Notes: generated from the letters alone by a model not told the origin. DNA of 64,000 nucleotides from Argyresthia goedartella (GCA_949825045.1 OX463818.1:33124906-33188905); one strand, 5' to 3'; counted from the first letter of the stretch, positions 1-10,763 are shown. Numbers and translations: made by a program.

Positions 1-1382
1 TGTCTTTTCTTTTGAACGGCCATTTTTGTTTTCGCCTTGGCTTCCTTTTTAGCCGCCATACTGTTTTTCCGGTCCTGGACTTTTTGTACCCTTTCCTTTT
101 TAATATTTTCTTTATTTTCATAATACTCTCTCCATTTTGTAGAAGATATAGCAAGCGGCATGATTTCTCCGCCAACTGTGCGTGATCGGTGTTAACCTTC
201 TGTTACTATTTCCTGATGGAAGTGGGGAGCTACCAACTCGAGGCAAGGACGATATTGTATAATCAAAAGTAATATCATTCAAGACCTCCACTTCTTCTAC
301 GAAACTTTCCGGCAATGAAAGCAACGACTGTGAATCGCAATCTATTGTTTCAGATTCGACGTCAATGGCGTCGAAATCCTTATTGAGAACCAATGAATGT
401 GGTAACGGTATTATAATTTTTCGTTTTAACGTTGCTTTCATTGCCGGAATGTTTCGTAGAAGTGGAGGTCTTAAATGATATTACTTTTGACTTTGTTCTA
501 TCTTTATCATCATCATGTACTAAAGCAACAATCACTTCTTCGAAGCGTACATCAGGGGACTCAGATCTCTCGGAAGAAGAAGGCAGAATCTTCTCTTCAT
601 TAGGATTGTCAGATATTAGAATTGTGACAGAATTTTCAGAGATTTGATTTTCAAGTGCTGCTGGTACAATAAATGGTATTTCGATATCCTGGAGGTCTAC
701 ATTTTCACCGGTGTCCTGAGGTATGGCGAAGACATCAGTTTCTTGTTCTGGGAAATCAATCACTAACACCTCTTCACTACGTTGTGATGATGTTACCTTG
801 TTTTGATATTTGTTAAGCTGACACGATCGGACAGCTTGATTTTCAGTTGCTGTATTACTGAACTCATTTAAAGCATCTTTTAATTTTTGGAGTTCTATAA
901 CTATTCCCTTTTCTTTCAGTTCGTTATTGAAAAACGTTAAAACTGCTACAGTGGTTTCATGTCTTGACTCGAGGGAATCGTTTTTGTTTCATTTATTTCC
1001 ATGTTTTCCAAAGTGTTTTTCACACATTTGGTATAATCCACTGCATTGGGATTAAAGGGGTAAATACCTTTCAAACTCATTTTTTATTGTTTGTGACATA
1101 TCTTTGTCTAAGACCTTCTGCAGCAATGGACAAAACGTTACTTTGGTCAAGGGTTTTCCCTGTTCATCATGCCGCAGGCTTTAGCAGTGTTTCGCCATTC
1201 AGATTTCAAAGGCTTAAACACACTTACATCGGCGGGCTGGAGGATGTATGTTGTGTTGGGTGGTAAAGCGTACAGATTTATTTCATTGCGTCACAAAATT
1301 CCCATAAATGAAAATTGAGATGGGATTTGTTGCCATCAACAAATGAACCGACGGGTCTTTTTACTTCTTTTTAGATCTAGAC
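1..1382 (-). pseudogene. pogo/Tigger-like transposase, catalytic C-terminal half and tail (copy A, broken)
   Basis: Minus-strand reading gives DDE_1-type landmarks. FVDGNKSHLN near 1340 carries the second catalytic Asp, QPADVSVFKPLKSEW near 1190-1230 carries the third Asp, and the family tail GIYPFNPNAVDYTKC lies near 1030-1070. An acidic Ser-rich C-terminal tail (LVIDFPEQETDVF, near 740-770) follows and leaves the window at its left edge. The frame is broken by stops between 1060 and 1375 and by a frameshift near 970-990. The rest of the gene lies at 3788-4486, beyond an inserted hAT element. Pogo-family enzymes are RNase H-fold cut-and-paste transposases inserting at TA. This copy cannot make a working enzyme. 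The family call is firm; the exact subfamily is not. Confidence 0.75.
262..487. repeat. inverted repeat inside the pogo tail
   Basis: About 60 bp at 262-325 recur in reverse complement at 429-487 with a few mismatches and a 3-bp indel, around a loop of about 100 bp. Both arms can encode the same LSLPE-FVE-VEVLNDITFD peptide on opposite strands, so a short piece of tail coding sequence was copied in inverted orientation. Confidence 0.7.
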
Positions 1383-3787
1383 CAGTGGTGGGCAAACTTT
1401 CTTCATAAGGGGCCAGAAAGTTTAAAAAAATTCAGAGGAGGGCCGGAATTACAGCAAAAATGTATTTTGATTTAAAACCGTTAACTACTCATGTAAAAGT
1501 ATAGGTAAACATTGTTTATTTGAAATCGTTTAATCATATATAAACATAACCATTATAATACACAATATCATCTACTTACAAATTACAATTCAACTTTTAT
1601 TCGAAGGCCCTGCCATAGTCAGTGTGTGAGACATATGAAATTGTTTTTGATTTGCAATAATATCGTCGAATGCAGGTTCGAGTTGCGATGAAGTAACTTT
1701 CAGCAGAGAGAAAAGGTGTTCATCAGTAAGTCGGTTTCTAATTGAGTTTTTTTGCAATTTCATGGTCGAAAAAGTCTGTTCGCAGACATATGACGATCCA
1801 AACATCGCCATAATTTTCTGGGCGTGAGCAATCATCTTTGGGTAATCAGCTTTCGGCAGTGTTCTATAAAACTCCAGTTTTGATGAATTTAAGAAGAGTT
1901 GTTTTAAGTGCGTACTACACTGCATTTCTATAACTTCAAGTTGCAATTCGTCAGAGACGTTCTCCGGGTCTACGTTAAACGGCATCGAAAAAACATCAAG
2001 CGATGATTGAATGTTCTTAAAATCATGAAACCTAGTTTCAAATTCTGTATGAAGTTTCTTCAACTGCTCATTCAATTCTTTCAGTTTGTGCTCTGGTGCC
2101 ATAGATTTTAAACGCGGAAAGTGAGTTAAATCGCTCTTCGCTATGCAATTATAAAACAGACAAAGCTGAGTTTTAAACGATTTCAGACAACCCCAAGTCT
2201 CATCTATGAAGTGGTTTTTTCCTTGTAATTTTTTGTTTAATTTGTTGTAGTGTTCGATCAAATCGGTAAAAAATGCGAAATCAGTACGCCAATCTTTGTC
2301 TTCGAAGATTTGGAAATCAGACCATTTCTCTGTTCTGTCTGTTAAAAACAATTTTATTTCTTCTTTTAAATTCCAGACCCGCTCGAATGCATATCCACAA
2401 CTGAGCCATCTTACTTTCGTGTGGTAAAGAAGGTCAGAGTAAGCTGCGTCAACTTCTTGCAAAAACTCTTGGAATTGCCGGTGTACCAATCCCCGGGATC
2501 GAATGGTATTAATAAGTTTTATAACCACATCAAGAACATGGGTAATATCAATTGCAGCTTTACAAAGGACATCCTGGTGAATTATGCAGTGTAAAAACAC
2601 AACATCGTGATTAGGATTCTGGTTCTGCTGAAAACCCGACGTTTTTTCCAACCATATTTGGGGCTCCATCTGTAGTTATATTTCATAGTTTTGAAATAGG
2701 CGCATTTAAATTTTGAAGCCCTTCGGAAAATTCGTTATAAACTATTTGGCCCGTCGTTTTGCCTTTCAGTGATTGCAAGCAAGCTAGCTCTTCAGTAATA
2801 TTGAATTCGTCGTCAACGCCTCTGATAAAGATCAATAATTGAGCAGTGTCACTTTTATCCGTGTTTTCATCCATTGTCACGGTAAAATATATTTAAATTT
2901 TTCTATACGCTGCCGAAGTTGAGCCGACAGGTTTAATGCAATGGCATCAATTCGCGTTGTTACTGTTTTTCGCGATAAACTGACGGACTCAAAATCTTTT
3001 GTTTTTTCTGGGCATAAAATATTACTTGTACTCACCATGCAATCTTTTACGAACTCTCCTTCTGAGTAAGGTTTATTATTTTTACCAATTTTATCAGCCA
3101 CAACATATCCAGCCAGTGTAGAAGCCTTTTGAGCAGTGTTTTGCGTTATGAACATGTTCCGTTGACCAGATTGTTTTTTTCTTAAGTTTTCCGCATTCAC
3201 TTTGCTTTGGGCGTCATTCATAGCAGAATATTTGGTTTTAGCATGTTTGCTGTTAAAATGGCGAGCGACGTTAAACTCTTTAAATACCGCCACCGCTTCA
3301 TTGCATATAAGACATATTGGCTTGCCGTTGTATTCTGTAAAGAAGTATTTCCACGCCCACTCTTCTTTAAACAATCGACACTCAGAATCAACTTTACGTT
3401 TTCTACACGCCATTATCCCAGTATGTTACACGAACAAGCAAGAATACGTGGCAAGTTCAAAACAAAATTACCCACACACAGAGAAGCAAAACTGTATTGT
3501 GCGTATTGTGCGTGTGACTCGCTCGATGACAGCCAGTAAGCGACTGTGCGCCCGCAGCCCGCGCCCCGCGCCCACGCCTCTGACCCCATTTCACTGCGCT
3601 ACCCTCTCCGCGCCCCGCGACTGGCCCGTGAACGTGGCTATATAGCCTAGGCCGGCCGGCCCGCCGCGTGCGTGACTAGAGCTAGCTAGAGTCTAGCCAG
3701 CGGATAGACTAGACGCGGCGCGGCGGGCCGGATACAATCCAGTCGCGGGCCGGAGTTGGCCCGCGGGCCGTACTTTGCCCACCACTG
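1383..3787 (-). mobile_element. hAT element (copy A), complete ends
   Basis: The ends are perfect 14-bp inverted repeats, CAGTGGTGGGCAAA at 1383-1396 and its complement at 3774-3787. They are flanked by identical 8-bp target duplications ATCTAGAC at 1375-1382 and 3788-3795, the hallmark length for hAT. The element is 2405 bp and carries a broken transposase on the minus strand. The last 250 bp (3540-3787) are very GC-rich and contain short palindromes. It sits inside the pogo transposase gene. Confidence 0.95.
1590..3413 (-). pseudogene. hAT transposase, GTF2IRD2/ZBED-like type (broken)
   Basis: The first segment (3413-2877) opens MACRKRKVDSECRLFKEEW and has a BED-like zinc finger: CLICNEAVAV, then RHFNSKH. 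The second (2880-2683) and third (2669-1590) continue the RNase H-like region. Near its C-terminus the third has the hAT dimerisation signature CEQTFSTMKLQKNSIRNRL. The pieces are in different frames: a shift near 2880, a TGA near 2680 and an 8-bp loss near 2630 relative to the second copy at 16.4 kb. About 600 residues in total fits the family. A Charlie-like hAT enzyme is the best call. The copy is dead by the visible breaks. Confidence 0.85.
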
Positions 3788-4486
3788 ATCTAGACCGTTA
3801 GCAATATATTCGTCTATCAGATCTCCTCTCATCCAGCTACTTTCAGATATTCCCAAATAATTGTCGGCGGCACACTAACTGCAACATCTTTAGGTGGCTT
3901 TTTGATATATGGAAAAACTACCATCGGGGATACATGTTCGCCAGCAGCTGAGATGACTATCATAACTGTGATAGTTTCCTTTTCACTACCTCATTTCACA
4001 TCGTAGATATTTTTCCAGCCCTTTGGTCCTATAAACTTGCCTGATTTTGGACAAATTTGAAAACTAGTCTCATCACCACTGTAAATGCGGTTTGGGTCCT
4101 CCAGAATGTCCAAGTTATTGTCGTTGTCAGGGAATCTAAGAAGTCTGAAAACCATTATCGTATGTATTCTTCTGTTACTATCGCTCTTGCTGTATTTATG
4201 CTCTCCGGTGTGCGTTGACTCAGTTCTGGGTGCCTTTTCATAAACAGTTCGTACCATTTTTGCCTGGAGTATCATTCTTGAAAGGATTTGGTCTGTTTTC
4301 AGCTTTCATTATTTTCTCAACAATGTTTATTAAATCACTTTTCTTTCTCGGAAAACCTCACTTGGCAAGTTGTATTAGCCATTGAACCAATGTTTCTTCT
4401 TCGGATGGGTTTAAATTAAAACCGAAGGACGTCCAATTTTAAATACATCTACATCCACGTGACCAGCCAATCTATCTTGCAACGTC
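3788..4486 (-). pseudogene. pogo-like transposase, middle part (copy A)
   Basis: The segment at 4275-3991 ends with IYSGDETSFQICPKSGKF, the first catalytic Asp region of pogo/Tigger DDE_1 transposases. After a stop at 3991, the frame goes on with SEKETITVMIVISAAGEH and VVFPYIKKPPKDVAVSVPP to the hAT insertion. The N-terminal DNA-binding region is absent: the match to the second copy (17515-18213) stops near 4486. Together with 1-1382 this is one transposase gene cut by the hAT element and by a rearrangement. Confidence 0.8.
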
Positions 4487-4598
4487 GCACAGACTGGTAA
4501 AACACCCAAAAACCTGGCCAAAAATAATTAAGTCTTTTTTCTGTCTCTTAAGGGTGTCCCATGACAAGAAATTATATTTTTTATAAAATATATACACA

Positions 4599-4637
<39 letters not shown>

Positions 4638-4964
4638 CATATAGCCCCAAACTAATTACAACATTACTATACTATATTATTAATAAATATAATGACTTGT
4701 GTTGATATATATAATATGTATATATTTTATGAAAAATGCCTTGGTTCTTGGATGTTATATACATATGTATCTATTGTATGTACCCTATATATCGTCGAAT
4801 CAGCACCCTTCATTATTTTTATTAATAAATATAGTATATTAGTATAGTAATGTTTTACTTAGTTTAAGGCTAATGGGATCTGTGTAATTTGTCTATGTGT
4901 ATATATATATATATATTATATATATATATATATATTATATATATATATATATTATATATATATA
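4487..4964. repeat. AT-rich spacer with TA microsatellites and an inverted repeat
   Basis: No coding sequence is visible. TA runs occupy about 4593-4634 and 4900-4964. Arms at about 4647-4692 and 4811-4866 are inverted copies of each other (ACATTACTATACTA core), so a small foldback or MITE is possible. The gypsy element starts directly in the second TA run. Confidence 0.6.
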
Positions 4965-5525
4965 TGTCGGAGTGCTGCCAACGCCCTCTGACGTTCGATA
5001 GCAGTACTTAGTGGTATTTGTGTTGGTAGTTGTGATTATTAAGATTTATAAACGTAAGACTCGTATTTTGTGTTTTGACGTAGGTAGTCTTGAATATTGT
5101 GATTCTTAAACGTCAAACTATTAAAGTATTCTGTGCTATTGATTTGAAACGTCAGGCTTCCGCCTGGGTGAGTTCGGTGCGGAGCTGGCAACACTTGTTT
5201 TGACAGATAGGTTGGTAGGCCTGCGAGGTTCGACCAATGAGAGGCCTGGGTTTGGTAAAACGTGTTTTGGGAGTCTACGCGCGAGGAGAGAGAAGCGCGG
5301 TCACTTTGGACTGAGCATCACTACGGAACAGAACACAAGTGTACCTCTCCGCACTGAACTTGCCGCGTTTCTTGAGACCTAATCCGTCGATATCTTTTCA
5401 ATCAAGCTGTATTTTAAGGAGATGATTGTAAAAATCAAATAACTAGAAGTGTGAAGAATCGGAAAACGTTTTATTTCGCCGCTGCGCCATGTCTGAAGAT
5501 CCTGACGCCCTCCCCGTCTCGTTAT
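4965..5525 (+). repeat. gypsy left terminal repeat, reaching into gag
   Basis: It begins TGTCGGAGTGCTGCC and contains a promoter-like stretch around 5280-5360 leading into leader sequence. It ends after CTCGTTAT, 37 nt past the gag ATG at 5489. It differs from the right copy at one base (about 5174). The true LTR boundary inside this block could not be placed from termini or primer site. Confidence 0.75.
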
Positions 5526-6469
5526 CAGAAGTGGGATGTAATCCAGAAGTCCCACATGACCAAACCGAAGATAGAAGATGGGAATTACTTCTCGAACAAC
5601 AAAATCGGAATTTCATGGCGCTGGTGCAAGCTATCAAGAAACCTAATTCGCCGCGTGATTTGAAACTGCCAGATTTCGATCCCAAGAAAACTGACGTCAA
5701 TGCCCGAGCCTGGATTTCGACGGCGGATATGTGCATCGCCGATCAAGAACAACAAGGCGCCAAACTCATGGTTGCCCTCAGCCATGCTTTGAAGGGAGAT
5801 GCGTCTACGTGGCTTTCAACAATCGCATTCCCTGGGATGACCTGGAGTGACTTCAAGGCTCTTTTCATTGCAAGGTATGAGTGCCCCGAAACTATTGCAT
5901 CATTCCTGATCGATCTTCATGGTAATAAACCAAAAGACGACGAGTGCATAGCTGCATATGCTGCCTCCCTCATGTCATCCCTGATGTCAAGATGGAACAC
6001 TCATTCTACTGAACAGATTGCGATTGGTATTATCTTGGCGCACATTTCCCAATTCAATCCACGTGTTCAACGCCTCGCATTCACCCATGATATAAAGACT
6101 CGCAATGAACTGCAACAAGAACTGAAGGCTGTGTCGTTTATGAAGAGGAAAATGAACAGTGATCAAGATGGACCAGATAGTAAGCGTGCACGGTTTTCTA
6201 CGGTCCCTAAACCAGTCTGCTACACCTGTGGAAACATGGCCACAAGTCTGTTTCGTGCAACCTCCGCGTCAAGCCTACTTCAAGGAAGATCGACGAGCGT
6301 CCAAAGTCTAGCAGCAGCGTCGGAACGGGGGACAAGTCGTCGGTTACCTGCTTCCACTGTCAAGCCCGAGGCCACTACGCTAGCAGCTGCCCGAAGAGGA
6401 TCTCCAAACCCAACGCGAGCAACCCCGGAGCCAGCTCTTCGGAGAAGAGGATCGACGTATGCAACGTGA
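5489..6469 (+). CDS. gag: gypsy Gag polyprotein (frame breaks in first zinc knuckle)
   Basis: The ATG at 5489 follows the leader and opens MSEDPDALPVSLSEVG. A retrotransposon Gag region (about residues 55-210, with KLPDFDPKKTDVNARAW and WLSTIAFPGMTWSDFKALF) precedes a basic KRKMNSDQDGPDSKRAR stretch. The first half of a CCHC knuckle, CYTCG, begins at residue 244. Just after it, at 6231-6235, the knuckle continues (KHGHKSVSC) in the next frame, which is also the Pol frame and carries a second knuckle CFHCQARGHYASSC near 6350. The last 80 residues of this reading are therefore out of frame and probably meaningless. A 1-bp deletion is simpler than programmed frameshifting here, because normal Gag would lose its knuckle. 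Confidence 0.8.
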   Translation: MSEDPDALPVSLSEVGCNPEVPHDQTEDRRWELLLEQQNRNFMALVQAIKKPNSPRDLKLPDFDPKKTDVNARAWISTADMCIADQEQQGAKLMVALSHALKGDASTWLSTIAFPGMTWSDFKALFIARYECPETIASFLIDLHGNKPKDDECIAAYAASLMSSLMSRWNTHSTEQIAIGIILAHISQFNPRVQRLAFTHDIKTRNELQQELKAVSFMKRKMNSDQDGPDSKRARFSTVPKPVCYTCGNMATSLFRATSASSLLQGRSTSVQSLAAASERGTSRRLPASTVKPEATTLAAARRGSPNPTRATPEPALRRRGSTYAT

Positions 6470-9400
6470 ATGCACACACGGGACATCTTCGCACATCTGG
6501 TGAGCAGTTCTTGTTTCATTATGATTCTGGAGCTGAATGCTCACTAGTAAGAGAGTCTGTCGCGTGCAAGCTTCAAGGCAAGCGATTACATAATACAGTG
6601 ACTATGACTGGCATAGGGCAGACTTCGGTTTACTCTACCATGCAGATTGAGACTGTTGTGGAGATAGATGATATTGCTATTGTGGTTGTTTTTCATGTGT
6701 TACCGGATCACTATTTGCGTTATGACCTTATGATAGGTAGAGAGATTATGATGCAAGGTGTAGAAGTGCATATGACTTTCAACAAACTGAGTTTTGTCAA
6801 AACGCGTATTGTAGAGTCCTGTAATATCAAGAAAACTGAGACTATTGACTTACAGACGATCGACACTGACGTTCCATCTGACAGTAAATCTAAGCTGATA
6901 GAGATCCTAGAGTCGTTTAGGGATTCTTTTATCGTAGGAACACCCCGAACTCCTGCTGATACAGCACCCATGCAAATTCGGCTAAAAGATCCCCATAGGA
7001 CTGTCATTCGTAGACCTTATAGGTTGAGTCCTGCGGAGCGCGAAGCTGTTCGGATCAAGATTGTAGAGCTACTGGAGGCTAACATCATCCGACCTAGTTC
7101 TTCTCCGTTTTCTAGTCCAATACTCTTGGTACAGAAAAGGGATGGCTCCCAACGATTGTGTGTCGACTATCGCGAATTAAATGATAATACCATCCCGGAT
7201 AGGTTTCCACTTCCGCTCATATCGGATCAGATAGCAAGACTTCATGGTGGCCACTACTTCACTGTGCTGGATATGGCATCTGGCTTCCACCAGGTCCCTA
7301 TAGAGCAGGAATCGATAGAGCGTACAGCTTTTGTCTCGCCTGACGGCCAATTTGAGTACTTGACAATGCCCTTCGGGTTAAGAAACGCTCCATCTGTGTT
7401 TCAACGAGCAATAGTAAAAGCTCTAGGTGATCTTGTCCATTCATATGTTGTCGTGTACGTTGATGACGTGATGATTGTTGGAGGGACTGTTGCTGAATCA
7501 TTGGAGAGGCTAAAAGTCGTCCTAGAGACTTTATCTGATAAGAACTTCTCCTTGAACATCAAAAAGTGCTCGTTCTTGAAAGAGAAAGTAGAGTACCTTG
7601 GTTATGAGGTTAGTCAAGGACAGATTCGCCCCAATCCCCGCAAAATAGAGGCTCTCACGGCTTTACCACCACCTGAGACGATAACACAACTTCGTCAGTT
7701 CATCGGGTTAGCGTCTTATTTTCGCCAGTTCGTGTCGAAGTTCTCGCAAACTATGGCCCCACTATACTCGCTCACTTCTGGCAAAGGCAAACTAACCTGG
7801 AAACCTGAGCACGAGAAGATTAGGCAGCAGATCATATCTGCCCTTACGAATGAGCCTGTGCTGAGTATCTACGACCCAGATCTCGATGTAGAATTGCATA
7901 CCGATGCGAGTGCCATCGGCTATGGCGCGATACTACTACAAAAGAAGGAAGGTAAGATGCGAGCGGTTGCTTATTTCAGCAAGCGTACCACTGACGCCGA
8001 GTCGAAATACCATTCGTATGAATTGGAGACTTTGGCTGTCGTCAACGCAGTGAAACACTTCCGTCACTTCCTTCATGGCCGAAAATTTCTCGTGGTAACG
8101 GATTGTAATTCTCTACAAATGTCTCGCAAAAAGCTTGATTTAGCCCCACGTGTGCACAGATGGTGGGCTTTCCTGCAAAGCTTTGACTTCGACATCATTC
8201 ACCGAGAGGGTAAGCGCATGGCACACGTAGATTTTTTCTCTAGGAATCCTCTACCTGTAGAAGAGAAGGTCATCTCGAAAGTAGAGAAAAGGATCGTGAA
8301 TTTCGCTGAGCTTTCGGACAATTGGCTTCTAGCTGAGCAACAGCGTGACCAGGAGCTTTCACAGACCCTGGCCGACTACAAAAATAAGGAGCTTCCTGAA
8401 AACGTTGCGAAAACGTACGAACTGAAGTCCGGTGTCTTGCATCGTAAAATTCAGCGCAATGGTAAGACCCACTCTTTACCCATAGTACCTCGGTCACTTC
8501 GGTGGTCAATAATAAACAATGTGCATGAAGGAATCATGCACCTGGGTTGGCAAAAGACTCTAGAGAAAGTATTTGAGAGTTACTGGTTCGAACATATGGC
8601 CAAGTATGTGCGACGATTCGTCGAGAATTGTGTAACCTGTAAGGTTTCAAAGTCACACTCTGGTAAGATTCAAGCTGAACTCCACCCTATTCCCAAGGTC
8701 GCTATACCCTGGCACACAGTGCACATCGACGCCACCGGTAAGCTTAGTGGGAAAAATAACAAAAAGGAGTACGTGTTTGTACTAATCGACGCGTTCACAA
8801 AGTATGTGTTCCTGCACCATACTCTACAAATTGACACGGTGAGTAGCATTAAAGCTTTAAAGGCTTGCGTATCTTTGTTTGGGACCCCAGTAAGAGTGAT
8901 TGCAGATCAAGGTCGTTGTTTTGCAAGTAGAGATTTCAAAGACTACTGTAATTCTGTCAATATAAAGCTTCATCTCATCGCTACAGGCAGTTCCCGAGCA
9001 AATGGCCAAGTAGAGCGTGTTATGAGCACTCTAAAGAACATGCTCACAGCAGTTGAAGTAAGTAAAAAGTCCTGGCAAGATTCTCTACAAGATATCCAGC
9101 TTGCTCTAAACTGCACTCAAAGTAGAGTAACTAAGTTCAGTCCACTGGAGTTACTAATTGGTAAGGTAGCTAGACCACTAGATGTCATGTTCGCTGACGA
9201 CGTAGAGCCTGAGGTTGACATAGAACAGGTGAGAAACCAAGCTATACAGAACATGCAAGCAGGTGCTGAGTATGACAAGTTACGATTCGATAGTACTAAA
9301 GCTAAGCTGAATCCGTTCTCTGTTGGTGATTTCGTTCTGCTCCAAAATGAAGAGCGCAACCAGACAAAACTTGATCCTAAGTACAAGGGCCCATTTAAAG

Positions 9401-9561
9401 TCAGTGAAGTCCTAGAAGGTAATCGGTACATTTTTAAATCACTTACCTCTAACCGAACTTACAAGTACGCCCATGACAGACTGCGTAAAATGCCAGATAG
9501 TGGTACTTTTGATAACAGTGTTATCGATGATGAATCTGATGACCAAAATGAATCTACTTAA
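6466..9561 (+). CDS. pol: gypsy Pol: protease, RT, RNase H, integrase
   Basis: One uninterrupted frame, open upstream to about 6232; 6466 is only the first possible start. Aspartic protease DSG is at residues 20-22. The RT motif YVDD begins at residue 331 (7456). The RNase H region has LHTDASAIGYGAILL with its Asp at residue 480. The integrase has an HHCC finger (HEGIMHLGWQ to CVTCK, 8520-8645) and catalytic D755, D814 and E850, giving the expected 35-residue D-E spacing. A GPY/F-type module (LDPKYKGPFKVSEVLEGN) lies near the C-terminus. No envelope gene follows. The enzyme looks intact, but the upstream frame break separates it from Gag. It is typical of insect gypsy elements; I do not assign a lineage. 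Confidence 0.93.
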   Translation: MNAHTGHLRTSGEQFLFHYDSGAECSLVRESVACKLQGKRLHNTVTMTGIGQTSVYSTMQIETVVEIDDIAIVVVFHVLPDHYLRYDLMIGREIMMQGVEVHMTFNKLSFVKTRIVESCNIKKTETIDLQTIDTDVPSDSKSKLIEILESFRDSFIVGTPRTPADTAPMQIRLKDPHRTVIRRPYRLSPAEREAVRIKIVELLEANIIRPSSSPFSSPILLVQKRDGSQRLCVDYRELNDNTIPDRFPLPLISDQIARLHGGHYFTVLDMASGFHQVPIEQESIERTAFVSPDGQFEYLTMPFGLRNAPSVFQRAIVKALGDLVHSYVVVYVDDVMIVGGTVAESLERLKVVLETLSDKNFSLNIKKCSFLKEKVEYLGYEVSQGQIRPNPRKIEALTALPPPETITQLRQFIGLASYFRQFVSKFSQTMAPLYSLTSGKGKLTWKPEHEKIRQQIISALTNEPVLSIYDPDLDVELHTDASAIGYGAILLQKKEGKMRAVAYFSKRTTDAESKYHSYELETLAVVNAVKHFRHFLHGRKFLVVTDCNSLQMSRKKLDLAPRVHRWWAFLQSFDFDIIHREGKRMAHVDFFSRNPLPVEEKVISKVEKRIVNFAELSDNWLLAEQQRDQELSQTLADYKNKELPENVAKTYELKSGVLHRKIQRNGKTHSLPIVPRSLRWSIINNVHEGIMHLGWQKTLEKVFESYWFEHMAKYVRRFVENCVTCKVSKSHSGKIQAELHPIPKVAIPWHTVHIDATGKLSGKNNKKEYVFVLIDAFTKYVFLHHTLQIDTVSSIKALKACVSLFGTPVRVIADQGRCFASRDFKDYCNSVNIKLHLIATGSSRANGQVERVMSTLKNMLTAVEVSKKSWQDSLQDIQLALNCTQSRVTKFSPLELLIGKVARPLDVMFADDVEPEVDIEQVRNQAIQNMQAGAEYDKLRFDSTKAKLNPFSVGDFVLLQNEERNQTKLDPKYKGPFKVSEVLEGNRYIFKSLTSNRTYKYAHDRLRKMPDSGTFDNSVIDDESDDQNEST

Positions 9562-10202
9562 TTCTAATTGAGAGTGCTTAATTTTAAAATGAACTGAATT
9601 GAACAGAACCTAATATGTTTTATGATAATTTTTGGTACTTAACTTTTATTAGTTAGAGTATGATGGATATGAGTGATGCCAATAGCCCACAGCAACTGTA
9701 GACGTAGGCGTAAAAGGGTCGGACCATTCGGGACCTGATCTTCCCGTTGCAGTGCGGCCACCTTGATTGACGGTGGCATGCGGTTGCTGATGAGGTGTGG
9801 TGATTGGCTTTGAGTTTCTGATGCTGTTACCGGATGGAGGTGACACGACCATGACCGGATAGAGGTCCTTGGTGGGTGGATGACCGGACAGAGGTCACTG
9901 TTGGTGTAACCGGATAGAGGTTACGGTGTAAAGATGAGCTGTGCACATAGAAATGAGATGCAAGGATTAATCTTGTTTTGGTTTGGATCTGTTCAGTTCT
10001 AGTTAAAATGATTCTTATTTTATGACTGACTGTAATTTGGTTTCTAAATAATTGATGGATGTAATATTGCTATCGGGTATCAGAGCTAGTTGCCCACACA
10101 TATCCCTTTGGTCAGGTTGGCCGAGTAACACTTTACTCTCCGGAAACTTATTGTCCTCAGGTACGTCCTCACGCGTGGACGCGTGATATGTCATGATGGC
10201 CG
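9562..10202 (+). repeat. gypsy 3' untranslated region with short tandem repeats
   Basis: No gene. Between about 9793 and 9930 the motif ACCGGATAGAGGT or a close variant occurs four times at 25-45 bp spacing. At about 10074-10088 the sequence GGGTATCAGAGCTAG resembles the initiator-tRNA primer site used by some LTR elements, but it lies on the wrong side for this copy. Confidence 0.5.
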
Positions 10203-10763
10203 TGTCGGAGTGCTGCCAACGCCCTCTGACGTTCGATAGCAGTACTTAGTGGTATTTGTGTTGGTAGTTGTGATTATTAAGATTTATAAACGTAAGACTC
10301 GTATTTTGTGTTTTGACGTAGGTAGTCTTGAATATTGTGATTCTTAAACGTCAAACTATTAAAGTATTCTGTGCTATTGATTTGAAACGTCAGGCTTCCG
10401 CCTGGGTGAGGTCGGTGCGGAGCTGGCAACACTTGTTTTGACAGATAGGTTGGTAGGCCTGCGAGGTTCGACCAATGAGAGGCCTGGGTTTGGTAAAACG
10501 TGTTTTGGGAGTCTACGCGCGAGGAGAGAGAAGCGCGGTCACTTTGGACTGAGCATCACTACGGAACAGAACACAAGTGTACCTCTCCGCACTGAACTTG
10601 CCGCGTTTCTTGAGACCTAATCCGTCGATATCTTTTCAATCAAGCTGTATTTTAAGGAGATGATTGTAAAAATCAAATAACTAGAAGTGTGAAGAATCGG
10701 AAAACGTTTTATTTCGCCGCTGCGCCATGTCTGAAGATCCTGACGCCCTCCCCGTCTCGTTAT
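10203..10763 (+). repeat. gypsy right terminal repeat with gag start
   Basis: Copy of 4965-5525 with one substitution. It includes the gag ATG and its first codons and stops in a TA microsatellite. A 60-codon frame inside it (MTDRLVGLRG) exists in both repeats and is not supported as a gene. Confidence 0.75.

Larger units (their letters stand above)
4965..10763 (+). mobile_element. Ty3/gypsy retrotransposon with 561-bp terminal direct repeats
   Basis: Positions 4965-5525 recur at 10203-10763 at constant offset 5238 with one substitution and no indel, so insertion or duplication was recent. Between them lie gag, then protease, reverse transcriptase, RNase H and integrase in gypsy order. The left repeat starts with TGT directly after a TA microsatellite; the right repeat ends in another. 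Both repeats include the gag start codon and about 12 codons, and no polypurine tract is obvious before 10203. The repeat is therefore either an unusual LTR or an LTR plus part of a tandem second copy. Confidence 0.85.

Noticed and set aside
3202..3645. Plus-strand frames of 110-147 codons, repeated at 16929-17372
   Set aside because: They overlap the hAT zinc-finger coding sequence on the other strand and the GC-rich hAT end; both copies come from the duplication.
10438..10620. 60-codon frame MTDRLVGLRG, also at 5200-5382
   Set aside because: It exists twice only because it lies in the gypsy terminal repeats; no motif or start context supports translation.
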